Source: Elephas maximus indicus
Taxonomy: Eukaryota; Chordata; Mammalia; Proboscidea; Elephantidae
NCBI RefSeq assembly: GCF_024166365.1
Contig: NC_064827.1
Coordinates: 49,814,635 to 49,878,634 of the forward strand
Direction of reading: 5' to 3'
DNA: 64,000 nucleotides
The translations under genes and the position numbers were made by a program. This document shows positions 34,141-44,352 of this stretch, one piece after another. Each line of letters opens with the position of its first letter. Position 1 is the stretch's first letter. The notes under the pieces were generated by a model that was not told the DNA's origin, ran no database searches, and saw nothing but the letters and a program-made list of their open reading frames with translations.

Positions 34141-34206
34141 TCTTATCAAACTGTACTAACTTTAAACATGTCTATATAAAAAAAAAAATTTTTTTTTTCA
34201 CACATT

Positions 34207-34357
34207 GGAGCCCTCGTGGTGCAGTGTTTAAGAGCTCAGCTGCTAACCAAAAGGTTGGCAATGCGAATCTACCTGCCGCTCCTTGGGAATGCTAGGGAGC
34301 AGTTCTACTCTGTCCTATAGGGTTGACTCAGTGGCAACGGGTTTGTTTTTGTTTGTT
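34207..34357 (+). mobile_element. AfroSINE-type tRNA-derived SINE
   Basis: The tRNA-like head 'ggagccctcgtggtgcagtg' is followed by B-box-like 'ggttggcaatgcgaatc'. The body and tail are 'gtcctatagggttgactcag' and 'tggcaacgggtttg'. It is flanked by tcacacatt at 34199-34207 and 34362-34370. Confidence 0.85.
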
Positions 34358-34363
34358 TAAATC

Positions 34364-34491
34364 ACACATTATACAGTAAGTGGCATTAATAATAGCAGCA
34401 GCAGCAGCTGGGTTTTTTTTGTTTTTTTTTTTTGGTTTATACCGCACATTATACAGTAAGCTGCATTAATAGTAGCAGCTGGAGCAGCTAT
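34364..34491 (+). repeat. Local duplication next to the SINE
   Basis: 'cacattatacagtaag', 'tggcattaataatagcagc' at 34364-34411 is repeated as 'cacattatacagtaag', 'ctgcattaatagtagcagc' at 34444-34491, separated by a T/G-rich run (34411-34440). The spacing is 80 bp. The first copy also has extra CAG units. Confidence 0.7.
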
Positions 34492-34494
34492 AGT

Positions 34495-34738
34495 AACCAC
34501 TGAGCACTTGTACTTGATACATATGCCAGGTACTGTGCAAAGTAGTTTCCATGCATTATTTCCTTTTATCCTTTCAAAAACTCTCTGAGGTAAATATCAC
34601 CTTATTTTACAAGTGAGAAAAATAAGTCAGAGATTAAATCCTCCCCAAGTCAAAGAGCCGTAAATAGTCAAACCACAGCTCTAACCCAGGTTTTTCTGAA
34701 AAAGCTTATGCTCCTAACCACTACGCTGTGGTGCCTCT
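34495..34738 (-). mobile_element. MIR SINE remnant, antisense
   Basis: The order is 'tgagcacttgtac', 'gccaggtactgtgcaaa', 'accttattttacaagtgag', 'ctaacccaggtttt' and 'ctcctaaccactacgctg'. This is the reverse complement of the pan-mammalian MIR consensus, almost full length. Confidence 0.7.
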
Positions 34739-35530
34739 TTGGAACTGTTCTTATGGTTTACCATTGTATCCCCAGCATCTGACTGGCATATACACTGTGC
34801 TGTATATATACATTTATATACATATAATGTCAGTGTTGAATGAATGAATAATTGGTAAAAACCAATAGAAAGAAATAAGAAAGGTTTGAAGGTGGAATTA
34901 AATAATCCCATTTGGTCCATGATTTTTTAAATTCTGAAAAGAAGTAGAAGAAGCAATGGAGACATGGGCCAGAAGAATGAATCCAAGAACAAGAAGGGTG
35001 ACAACATGTATGAAAAGATGCATGTGATAAAAGGTGTTAGTTTGGTGGCAAAATTATTGTCACCAGTGTGACTGATTTTTATTGATCAAAAGACATTATC
35101 TCCCCACTTTTAACATCTTGTAAATATGCTGTTTATTACTAAAATAGCTAAAGCGAAGATTAAGGATTTAGCAATGTTTCAGTGTTAAATCTGTCTCCTG
35201 GATGTCTCTTCCTGGAACATTAGCTAAATAGACTAGTTTTCCTTTGGTGCTTCTTCTACATTTAGCACAAATTACTCAGATTAGATAGAAAGCATTTGTA
35301 GCCAGTTTTTTAGATGACTTTGTAGAATAATTTTAAAAGCATTTGTTAACTAATCTGGGCAACAAGCTGCCATGAATAAATAATTCTATTTTTACAGAAA
35401 AATCAATTTACTTTTAGCCTGAATTCAATTAATAAGCATTTTACATGGAAATTGTTTTGTGGAATTGATTCATGCTGCCTTCTTTCTAACAAAGCAAATA
35501 AACTCTAAACGTGGGGCTGTGTTCATCCAG

Positions 35531-35646
35531 GAACGTTTCACAGTACCAAAGCTGAAGCTAGTCCTCAGAGTTTGACTCAGATATATGCGTTGCCTGAAAT
35601 TCCTCGAGATCAAAATGCCGCAGAATCATGGGAAACCTTAGAAGCG
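35531..35646 (+). CDS. STX17: Syntaxin-17 coding exon (about residues 139-177)
   Basis: The 116-nt exon follows acceptor catccag and ends at donor GTATGT. It completes the split Gly codon and reads GTFHSTKAEASPQSLTQIYA, then LPEIPRDQNAAESWETLEA. This is the linker between the N-terminal helical region and the SNARE motif; the ALPEIP-QNAAESWETLEA text is diagnostic of STX17. It ends on a codon boundary, and the next exon starts 78 bp further right. Confidence 0.95.
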
Positions 35647-35724
35647 GTATGTTAAAAATGATTTTCTTTTTGGTAGCTGTGAGGCATAAAAGTAAGTAAT
35701 TTCCTCTTTCTCTCTCTTTTTAAG

Positions 35725-35775
35725 GACTTGATTGAACTTAGCCAACTGGTCACCGAATTCTCACTACTAGTGAAT
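35725..35775 (+). CDS. STX17: Syntaxin-17 microexon-sized coding exon (residues 178-194)
   Basis: This 51-nt exon is bounded by a pyrimidine-rich acceptor (ctctttttaag) and donor GTAAGT. It encodes exactly 17 residues, DLIELSQLVTEFSLLVN, the first heptads of the Qa-SNARE motif. It is in phase 0 on both sides, so skipping would keep the frame but delete the start of the SNARE helix. The intron before it is only 78 bp. Confidence 0.95.
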
Positions 35776-35929
35776 GTAAGTATGTAACTGTTTTTGGCTC
35801 AGAGTTGTTAGAATATTGGCATGAGAGGCTTTCATCACTCGCTAGGCTTTTATTAGAATTTTAACTAAAATATTACAATTTTTAAGACTGGTATTGAGCC
35901 ATGGTAGAAGTCTAACTGTCCTGAAATTG

Positions 35930-36520
35930 CAGATCAATTCAATAAACATTTGTTGAGCATTTGTTATGTGTTTTGAGGCACTGTGTTAGATCCTTGACTT
36001 TGGGGGTCTGACAAGGGTCAGTGTAGAAATAAATGAAGCCTGCTCTCATTTCTTGAGAAATTCTTGGGTGGAGATAGGCTTGGGCCCCAAAAACTGAAAT
36101 TTCAAGAATGATTGTTAAATGCAAAAAATAAGTTACGAGGAGAAGTACTATCAGCTCCAAGGAAGCACTTAATTCCAGCGGAAGAAGGCAGGCGTTGTGA
36201 GGTGGAAACATTAAGGATAGCTTCACATAGGTAGGTAGCGTTTGCATGAGCCTTGAAAATGAGTAAAATGTCCACAGGTGGTGATGACGGATGCATTTTA
36301 GATCAGGTGAACAAAGACATAGAGTAGAAAAGTATACGGCCTGTTCAGGAGTGACCAGTACTCCAGTGTAAGCAAAGCCTGATGTACTGTGGGCAAGCAA
36401 GGAGAGTGCAGGCCAGATTGTGTTATCACTGAAAGCCATGGTAAAGAATTTGAACTTCACTTTGTAGGCATTAGGGAACCAATGTAGATTTTTGAGCAGG
36501 TTAGAGTGATGTAAGCAGTC
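35930..36520 (+). mobile_element. L2 LINE remnant, sense
   Basis: 'caataaacatttgttgagca' begins a typical L2 sentence. It continues with text near 36430-36500 that reads '...gaatttgaacttcac', 'tttgtaggcattagggaacc', 'aatgtagatttttgagcagg'. It is ancient and non-coding. Confidence 0.55.
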
Positions 36521-37859
36521 TTTGCTTCAGAAAAATCACTGTTAGTAGTATGGATAATGGCCTAGGGTAGGGGAAGGATTATAGGCAGGAGGACTAGTTA
36601 GGAGTCACTTGCAAGAGTTTAACCTAGAGCAGTGGCAGTACAAGTTGAAAGGTAAAGAACAATTGAGAGGGATTTGGGGGATGGACTTAATTGACACAGT
36701 CACCCCAGGAAGATGAAAGCGTCAAAGATAAGGCTTTATTCTGCACAATGGGGTAGGTAGCCAGTGATACTGCTAGCATAGGTTAGGAAGTACAACGCAG
36801 ATTTTGGTGTCACAGATTAAACATATTTTCTGTCATTATTGTTCTAAAGTTTTTTTAATTTTCCCTTCCTGGGAATTATGGGAAAGTAGGAAGTATGAGT
36901 ATGTATGCATGTATGTATGTATCTATGTAACTACAAGCCTGTTTCTGCTTATAATTTTGTCTAAGTTTATGTCTTTGTTCTTAATCAAACCACGATTTTA
37001 GGGTTGTCCATCTTTGAGTTATGGTTTCCTTGAGAGCTGACTTTAAATTATAAGAAGGTCCTAGAATCACACAGCTTCAGAATTGGATTTGGAAAGGCCT
37101 TGCTTGATAGGTTAACTAATGTAATCCTTCTACTCTTGCCCAGCTTCCGAAATAGGTGGTTTTCTAGCCTCTTTTTGAACAATTAATTGTGCAGGGATAT
37201 TTCAACCATCTCGCTTGGGAGCTCTAATTCTTAGAAGTTCTTACTTATGTGAAGTAAACACTGTCCTCTAATAACTTCCCTCTGGAACTTTTGCTATCTG
37301 GAGCCACATAATTGAGCAAGTTTTGTCTTTCTTCCATGTAAAAGTTTTTCAAGGTTTTGAGGCCAATACCATCTTTTCTCACCCTGCCCTCACTGCCGCG
37401 TTTTCTCCTCTGAGAACCCTTGATTCTGTATGTGATCCTTCTGAGAAATAATTTCTAGGCTTTCAGTACAGGGCCCTTACTCCGTCTAGTTCTAGTTTGT
37501 AGATAGTTTTTAAAAATGTTATCCTAAATTTAAATGCACTAAATTGTCTGAAACATTTTCCTTTTCTGATGTCTGTAAATCAGGAGAAATAAAACAAAGT
37601 CTCTGGATTAGATATCTGTATAATCTATTAATACACAGTGAAACCCATGAGAACTGGAACTTAATGGGACTGCCTTGTTTTTCCAGGTCTCGTAAGTTTT
37701 CTGCCTTTGACAGGGTGCAGCCTTACCACTTTTCTATCCTCCCTATTAGTGGAAAATATTTTAGTTTTCCTTTAACAGCTTTGCACCTTACACAGGTTCC
37801 AGCTTTTACAGGTTTTACTGTGTTTTTTAAATCAAGATTTATTCAGTTATTTTAACTAA

Positions 37860-38000
37860 GAATATTTGAATATAATGTAATTTATAAAATCCATATATGT
37901 ATGGTTACATAAACATTTATCAAAAGTCATCGATCTGTACACTTAAAATATGTGTTTTAATGTATGTAAATTATATCTCAATAAAGTTGATTTATAAAAC
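37860..38000 (+). mobile_element. L1M-type 3' end
   Basis: 'ctgtacacttaaaatatgtg', 'atgtatgtaaattatatctc' and 'aataaagttgatttataaaa' form the standard 3' end of old mammalian L1M elements. A similar phrase occurs at 41520-41570. Confidence 0.5.
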
Positions 38001-39771
38001 TAAATATATATAAAGTTCTTCCTACCTAAGACAAATATACTTCCCTTCCAATGGGAGTAGGCATAAAAAAAAATGAAAGGAAAATTAAGGGCTTGAGGTC
38101 ATTTAACAGTTGTATGTCCAGTTGAGTTAGCTAGGCAACTCTTAACCCCTGATCTAGGGAAGATTTATTCAGGAACATTCTGACTAGAGCTATACAAATG
38201 TCCTATTTATAATAATCTATGTAAGGACATGAGACAGAGTGCTGTTAGACAAAAGCTCAAAGGGGAACCCTTGATTATTATTCCCAGAGTGACTGAGTTC
38301 TCATGACCACATGGCCAAAGACTCACAGAAGCTCCATTTAGGCACAGAATGACTTGGGAACATAACCAGAGTGACCGCATCCTCTCCTTATCATCACATG
38401 GACACGATAGTATCTGGCAAATTAACCGTGTATTTAATTAATCGCTTCCGATGTGCATAGCACTGTGCTAAGCTCAGTGAAGAATAGAGAATAGTATTAA
38501 AAAAGTACCTATAAAGCTACTGAGCAGTCAAATGTGATCCAATAAATGTTAATAAATTAATATATACTATGTACACTGCCGCTGCATTTTCCTTTAACCT
38601 TTATTGTTCAGGTGCCCTCTTCCCTTCCTGGAAGGGAATTTAAAGGAAACTGGGCCAGTAGTAGATCAACAACATGCCATTCTTGCAGTTGGTCCTGTTT
38701 TGTTTTCTACCTCTTGCCTTTTTCCCTTTTGTAATCAAGTTTTACTCTGGATGCATAGAAAATGGCTTGTAATGGAATCACATTCCTCCATTTGACCTGT
38801 GTAACCTTCGGGATGTTATTGACAACACTGAGCCTCTTAAAATTAATGGGAGGACTAAATGAGATGTCTATACTTCGCAGCCCCTTTCCTTCTACTCGCC
38901 TCAACTGTATTCCTTTTATTCCTCCCCCATTTGATTCCCTCTTTGATTCTTTGTTTAGAATTCCAGTTATGCCATCACCATTACCTTTAAGCATTTTAGG
39001 ACTAGAGTTCCTTCAGTCCCTTTCCTACTGCTGAATTCCCTGCTGTCAACATCCTGTTTACCTACTGTGCTTATTGCCTACTCTAAGCCAGTATGACCGT
39101 GTACTCTGCCTGTATATCATGTTTGCATTTTGCTTCTAGGCTTTTCTGTGTATAGGATTGCATATGATTAAAGTGTATAGATTACATACCATATGAGTTC
39201 AGAACCAGTATTAACTGGATTGGTCAAGATCTAAGACTGCAGCTTGACCTTGAAGACTGGCTGGAATTTAGAGGTCAGGAATAAAGGAAAATACCTGGAG
39301 CTTTGGCGTTATCTTCTTAAAGAATTTCATAATGTCCCAAGCACATTTAACAAAACTGCACTACTGAAACCACCCCCCCCCACACACACACACGCACAAG
39401 CACACAAGGAAGAGCGTTATAGTGATGTAAATGGATTTGAGGATGGATTTCTTGAATGTATTACTGTTGCTTGGTGTAGAGGATGCTGAGCCTACAAGTA
39501 TCCACAACAAGCATTCAAAGGAAGAACAGTTCTTTATTAGTTTTGAAATCAACTGCCCCTGTTGCATTCTGCTTGACAGATATTAACTTCATGAACTACA
39601 TTTTCTTCAGAATCTTTAGTTGCTCCTGTAACTGCTCATTAAGATTCAGTTTTCTTTTCTTTTTTGGCCAGGCCAATAAGGCAACCTAATTCAGTGTTTC
39701 TTAAAATGAAATCTATGGACGCAGAGTCTTTTGAGAATTTTTTCCTATAAAAAGGGTTCTATATATTTTTT

Positions 39772-39940
39772 GGAGCCCTGGTGGTGCAGTGGTTAAGAGC
39801 TCAGCTACCAGCCAAAAGGTTGGCAGTTCAAACCCACCAGCTGCTCCTTGGAAACCCTATGGGGCAGTTCTACTTTGTCCTATAGGGTCACTAGGAGTCC
39901 CAATCGACTCTGAAGCAATGGGCTTGGTTTTGGTTTGGTT
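39772..39940 (+). mobile_element. AfroSINE-type SINE
   Basis: It has the head 'ggagccctggtggtgcagtg', the B-box-like 'ggttggcagttcaaacc', and the tail 'gtcctatagggtcactagg' followed by TTGG-rich sequence. It is a near-complete short-type copy. Confidence 0.9.
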
Positions 39941-39944
39941 TAGG

Positions 39945-40030
39945 CCTGGGGTGGGGCCTAAAATTTGCATTTCTAACAAGTTCTCAGGTGATTGTGATGT
40001 TGCCCTTCTGTGATTCTCACCAGGGCTTTC
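39945..40030 (-). mobile_element. MER5-like DNA transposon remnant
   Basis: 'gcctggggtggggcctaaaa', 'tttgcatttctaacaag' and 'ttctcaggtgattgtgatg' resemble MER5-class (hAT-Charlie) non-autonomous elements. It is short, and the assignment is tentative. Confidence 0.4.
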
Positions 40031-40120
40031 AAACTGGTTCAAAGCCCTGATTCTCACACTTTTAGAACAACTATGAGTTGGAATTCACTCAACGGCAACA
40101 GGTTTGGTTTTTTTGGTTTT

Positions 40121-40275
40121 TAGACAGGATTAAGAGCACCACCTTTGAACAAAGATATCCTGTATTCAAATCCTGGCACTGCCACTGTGTACCCTTGGAC
40201 AGAGCAAGCTCTCTAGGTATCAGTTTTCTCATCTGTTGAATGAGGATAATAATCATCATGGGGTTGAAGTAAGTA
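40121..40275 (+). mobile_element. MIR SINE
   Basis: 'ttaagagcaccacctttgaa', 'ttcaaatcctggcactgcc', 'acccttggacagagcaagc' and 'ctcatctgttgaatgagga' follow the MIR consensus in order. Confidence 0.75.
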
Positions 40276-40551
40276 TAAGGAGAAAAACTCATCCTGAACT
40301 TCCCAAGAAACTGGTAACTTCTATATTTCTTTCTTATAGAAATTTTTTTATTAAATTTTTTCCTATGGTGCTTGAAATTTTAGGGCGCTAAAACATTAGG
40401 TCTCTCGTAGCATTCCTTCATTCAATTTTTATTTTCCTCAGACAGTAAAACTTCTTTAATGTCAGCTTTCTTTTTCTAATTCATAGAAGCATAGGATCAG
40501 CAATAATAAACGCAACTTGTCTGGATTTCTGACACCCTATCATTGTTTCTG

Positions 40552-40709
40552 GAAACCCTAGTGGTGTAATGGTTAAGAGCTACAGCTGCAAACCAGAAGG
40601 TCGGCAGTTTGAATCCACCATGCGCTCCTTGGAAACTCTGTGGGGCAGTTCTACTCTGTCTTTTAGGGTTGCTATGGGTCGGAATCGACTCAATGGCAAT
40701 GGGTTATCA
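40552..40709 (+). mobile_element. AfroSINE-type SINE
   Basis: 'ggaaaccctagtggtgtaat' head, 'ggtcggcagtttgaatccac' box B, and tail 'gggttgctatgggtcggaat' and 'cgactcaatggcaatggg'. Full-length short type. Confidence 0.9.
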
Positions 40710-41050
40710 TGGTTTCTATTTGGGACACCCCTCAACCCTTTCCATATTTGCCTGAAACAGTTTATGCTGATACAGATAAACCACGGGTATAAAAGTCTAC
40801 CATTGACCTCCGTATCTTGATGAGTTGAGGGGTAGAGGGAGAACAACCAACATGTCCTTCTTACCTCAACCCAAAAGTAATTCCAGCAAGAGAAAGGAGT
40901 CTGCCAGGATTGTTGCCATTTCTATACCCCAGGTGTGATCTCAAGGCTTCAGGGAAATAATTTTTAATGCTCCTTCCTAAAAAGGTTGGCTGTTTTGTTC
41001 TTAAATGGTGGTTACAAATGGGTTACAATGGTGGGAACAGAAAGCAGCCA

Positions 41051-41085
41051 AGTGCTTTAACCACTGTACCACCAGGACGCCTCCT
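41051..41085 (-). mobile_element. AfroSINE fragment (head only), antisense
   Basis: 'tgctttaaccactgtaccac' and 'caggacgcctcc' are the reverse complement of the SINE 5' head. Only about 35 bp survive. Confidence 0.6.
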
Positions 41086-41262
41086 CAAATTCACTTCCGT
41101 ATAAGTGAATAGGTCAGTTACATAAAAGCAGTCAAACACTTCATGATTAAAGTTGAATTATTTCACAATCACAGAAGGTGGCATTTAGCTGAGATCACAG
41201 AGGAATTATTTTTCTGTGAATTAAAAAAAAATACAACAAAATTATATTAAATGTGATGGTGG

Positions 41263-41477
41263 TTACCAAACCAAAAACCAAACCCATTGCCATTGAGTTA
41301 ATTCTGACTCATAGCAACCCTAAAGGACAGAGCAGAGCTGCCCCATAGGGTTTTACGGAAGTAAATCTTTATGGAAGCCAACTGCCACATTGTTCTCCCA
41401 AGGAGTGGCTGGTGGGTTTGAACTGCCAACCCTCAGTTAGCAGCTGAGCGCTTTAACACCTGCACCACTAGGGCTCC
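41263..41477 (-). mobile_element. AfroSINE-type SINE, antisense, in an L1M 3' end
   Basis: The order is the reverse complement of the full SINE, from 'ccaaacccattgccattgag' to 'caccactagggctcc', with an extra segment around 41355-41390. It is flanked by tgtgatggtgg at 41252-41262 and 41478-41488. The flanking sequence to 41570 resembles an L1M 3' end. Confidence 0.88.
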
Positions 41478-42414
41478 TGTGATGGTGGATACATGAGTTT
41501 CTACACTTGTCAAAATTTATCATACTGTACACTTAAAATGGGATATTATTGTATGTAAATTCCATGTACATAAGGTTGTGTTCCTCTGGGAAGTAATGAG
41601 TGCCTGTCACTAAGGGGTTGAGCAGAGGTTCCATGACCACTTGTCAGAAATGTGGCAGTGGAGAGTCACACATTTGAGAGGAAGGTTGCACTCAGTGACC
41701 TAGGCATTCCTTCTACCTGGAGAGTCTGTGAGTCACAATTTCTGTTGTTTCAGTACAGGTGCTGCCATTTTGATGTAGGTACTTCACTAATATATTTGAT
41801 GTGAAACGTTTTAACTTGTCATGATTTTAAATGTATGATAATGTCCAGAAATAAAACACAGGACAGTGAATTCATTCACTGCCCCCGACTGCGTATCACA
41901 GGTGGAAAGATCTCATGGCAGACCAAACCATATTGTATTCTTAGTCCTAAAGCCTAACAATTTGTATTTATTGGATCAAGGGTATTCTACTCCTAAGGTA
42001 AATTTGCCTATTTTTAACTGAATCTTCAAAGAAGACCAATTATGTTTTTGTTTTTTCCATCAAACCTAACGTGATGTGTAAATGCTTATTTGGTTTTTTT
42101 TTTTTTTTTTTTTCCTCTTGGAAAGTAGATTTATCTGGAGTATAATATGTTTGTATGTGTGAATGAATTTTACTATGAGATGCTTTCTTGCTATAGAGGT
42201 GCCACCCTTTTATTACCAAATAATTAAGTCCCCTTCTTTTTTCCATAAAAGTGAATTTGTACTTTCGACATGGTTTATCAGATGCTATTAATGAACCACC
42301 ATTAAGCCTGCAAGGCTGCAGTACCCGGCCCTGATTACAGGAATTAAAATAGTGTGTATTGGCTTACTGTGGCTGCCCAGCAGGAACGCGCCCTCATAAT
42401 TCCTTTGCATCTAG

Positions 42415-42501
42415 TCTCAGCAGGAGAAGATTGACAGCATTGAAGACCATGTCAACAGTGCTGCTGTGAATGTGCAAGAGGGAACCAAGAACTTGGGGAA
42501 G
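42415..42501 (+). CDS. STX17: Syntaxin-17 coding exon (residues 195-223, core of the SNARE motif)
   Basis: The 87-nt, phase-0 exon begins after tgcatctag and ends at donor GTAAGA. It encodes 29 residues starting SQQEKIDSIEDHV and ending EGTKNLGK. The second residue is Gln196 by human numbering, the zero-layer glutamine that makes STX17 a Qa-SNARE. Heptad hydrophobic spacing is preserved. Removing this exon would keep frame but abolish SNARE pairing. Confidence 0.95.
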
Positions 42502-43237
42502 GTAAGATTCTGCTCCTGCTGACAAATCAATGGTACTCTGGCTCCCAGGAATCTCTAGTATTAACCCAATTGATCTGTTCTCTTTAATGTTGAGGGAACC
42601 AGCAATTAAGGAAATAAGGAAGAAATGACACATAGGTAGCACAAGAAATCAATGATTGTTGTAATATTCTATTCTAAGATTCATTTCGTCAGGAGAGAAA
42701 TTTTTTTAAAGAGAATAAACTGAAGCCCCACTCTAAGGCATTCGGTGCTACAAGGGAATATTTGCAGAGGTTCAGGGAGAAGAATGAGAGAAGGTTTGCA
42801 AGAATCCAGTAGGGGCAGATGTGTAAGGACATGACAGCATGCGTGGTGTGGGACCATCTATTTTCTGCAGAATGTTGCTTTTAACCCCAGGTACATAGCC
42901 ACAGAATAAACTCTGTGTAACGTAAAAGCTTTGGGGGGCTCTGCGGCTGCTGAAACCGTTTAAATGAGCCAGCTAGATAGATAGTGGATTGATTGTTTTG
43001 CAAGTAAAATCAGTGTGTTGCAGTCCACTCTCTGTAGCTGATTTCTCTGAGTTCTGAGATCTGGAGCAATGGCAGTACCTGTGGAATACTTTCTTTTCCA
43101 CCCACAGGTATAATCTCTAAGGTTAATTATATACCAAGAGTTAAAGAGGCATTGCCAGGAGTAATGAGAGGAAAATGTACATCACCACAGGCAGATATTC
43201 TCAACTCAATTTCTAAATTGAATTTTTTTTTTTACAG

Positions 43238-43477
43238 GCTGCAAAATACAAGCTGGCAGCTCTGCCTGTGGCAGGTGCACTCATTGGAGGAGTGGTGGGG
43301 GGTCCAATTGGCCTCCTTGCAGGCTTCAAAGTGGCAGGAATTGCAGCTGCACTTGGTGGCGGGGTGTTGGGCTTCACAGGTGGAAAATTGATACAAAGAC
43401 GGAGACAGAAAATGATGGAAAAGCTCACTTCCAGCTGTCCAGATCTTCCCAGCCAAACTGACAAAAAATGCAGTTAA
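43238..43477 (+). CDS. STX17: Syntaxin-17 last coding exon (residues 224-302)
   Basis: The exon starts after a long T tract and tttacag and ends with TAA at 43475-43477. It encodes 79 residues. After AAKYKLAALPV come two hydrophobic Gly-rich segments (ALIGGVVGGPIGLLAGF and VAGIAAALGGGVLGFTGG). These form the glycine-zipper hairpin that inserts STX17 into autophagosome and ER membranes. A basic stretch (KLIQRRRQKMMEK) and the hydrophilic tail ending KKCS follow. All landmark residues of the family are present. The 3' UTR follows. Confidence 0.96.
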   Translation, partial: AAKYKLAALPVAGALIGGVVGGPIGLLAGFKVAGIAAALGGGVLGFTGGKLIQRRRQKMMEKLTSSCPDLPSQTDKKCS

Positions 43478-44140
43478 AAATCACACTGCAGCATTATTGG
43501 CACCAACACATCTATCCTAATGATGGCCTTTGCTGCTGTTGACAGACACTCAGCCAACTTTTGAAACAAGTATATCAAGATAGTGGCTGTAGATGTTCAA
43601 ACGGGATTGAACTGTATAAGTAGATATATTTTGTTGTTTGCCGGGGTGTTAGTGGAGATGTTAGAGATTGAGGAGCCAGGGCTGAGGGTATATAATGTCT
43701 GTCAGGTAAAGTTTAAAGACTGCCAAAGAGCATATTTTCTGCCTGTACATGTAGAAACTGAACCCATAACGCCGACAAAGACGGGATGTGTGGAAATACT
43801 TCCATAAACAATAGTTTCTTCCATAACGCTGACTTGGAGATCCTAAGGCCAAGCGTATTTGTAGGAGATTATTTAGGTCTGTTAACAAGGAGAAGAATAG
43901 GAGTTGAAGAACCTTTCTTAGCAGTATCTAGCTAGGGTAGGGGTAGAGGTGAACTTGATAATGGGGCCCAGTTGGTGGATCCTATTGCATTTGGTGAACC
44001 CCCCAGATTTCTGGTTAAGAAAATTAAAAGTGCAGAAAATGGAAAGAGAAGCCCACCTGCTCTTCAAGTAATCTTCACCTGTGACACTGGCTTCTTTTCT
44101 GAACCCTTCCTTCTGCCTCTCGTTAAATAAAAATCTCAGA
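43478..44140 (+). other. STX17: STX17 3' UTR, proximal part with possible poly(A) signal
   Basis: This is unique, non-repetitive sequence directly downstream of the stop. An AATAAA at 44126-44131 is one possible polyadenylation signal. The human transcript has a much longer 3' UTR, so the true end may lie further right. The short open frame at 43583-43807 here has no sign of coding function. Confidence 0.55.
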
Positions 44141-44313
44141 ATTTAAAGCGGTGGATTTATGAAGCCAGCAGCAAAGCTCTTTGTGTCAGCCTGTCTCCAC
44201 AGGCCTCAAAGATCTAGTGCTCTCTGCCTTCCTTCCCCTGTAATTTTGAGAAGTTCTTTGTTTGGGGTGAATTCTACCCTTGTGTAATGAGATCTTTTCT
44301 CACAATCTGCTTT

Positions 44314-44351
<38 letters not shown>
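44314..44351 (+). repeat. (TG)n microsatellite
   Basis: About 17 consecutive TG units in the STX17 3' UTR or just beyond it. Confidence 0.9.

Positions 44352-44352
<1 letters not shown>

Larger units (their letters stand above)
4694..35530 (+). other. STX17: Large STX17 intron (30.8 kb) hosting the nested L1/RTE locus
   Basis: The intron runs from donor GTATGT at 4694 to acceptor ...catccag at 35530 and splits a Gly codon (phase 1). Nearly 20 kb of it, 7512-26717, is young L1 sequence inserted in the same orientation as the gene. Outside the elements listed separately, 27260-27800, 28770-29270 and 29430-33130 hold no gene, exon or clear young repeat that I can recognise. Confidence 0.85.
35776..42414 (+). 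other. STX17: STX17 intron between the two SNARE-motif exons (6.6 kb)
   Basis: The intron runs from donor GTAAGT to acceptor tgcatctag. It holds L2-like and L1M-like remnants, four AfroSINEs or pieces and one MIR, plus stretches of unremarkable unique DNA. Counting back from the last coding exon as exon 8, this is intron 6, the intron that carries the 4.6-kb duplication in grey horses. I see no large tandem duplication within it here. Confidence 0.85.

Noticed and set aside
34207-34260. tRNA gene suggested by tRNA-like head and B-box sequence
   Set aside because: This is the tRNA-derived head of the SINE, without a cloverleaf-capable 3' half. The same applies to the other SINE copies.
35939-36460. 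173-codon antisense frame in an STX17 intron
   Set aside because: It is antisense to an L2 remnant and has no domain I can recognise.
36902-36925. CRISPR-like or regulatory repeat (ATGT units)
   Set aside because: Short simple repeat without spacers in a mammalian intron.
38707-39034. Overlapping 90-95 codon frames on both strands
   Set aside because: Low-complexity pyrimidine-rich DNA lacks stops by composition; no family resemblance.
43583-43807. 74-codon frame in the STX17 3' UTR
   Set aside because: No recognisable family, no splice or context support, and it lies downstream of a clear stop.
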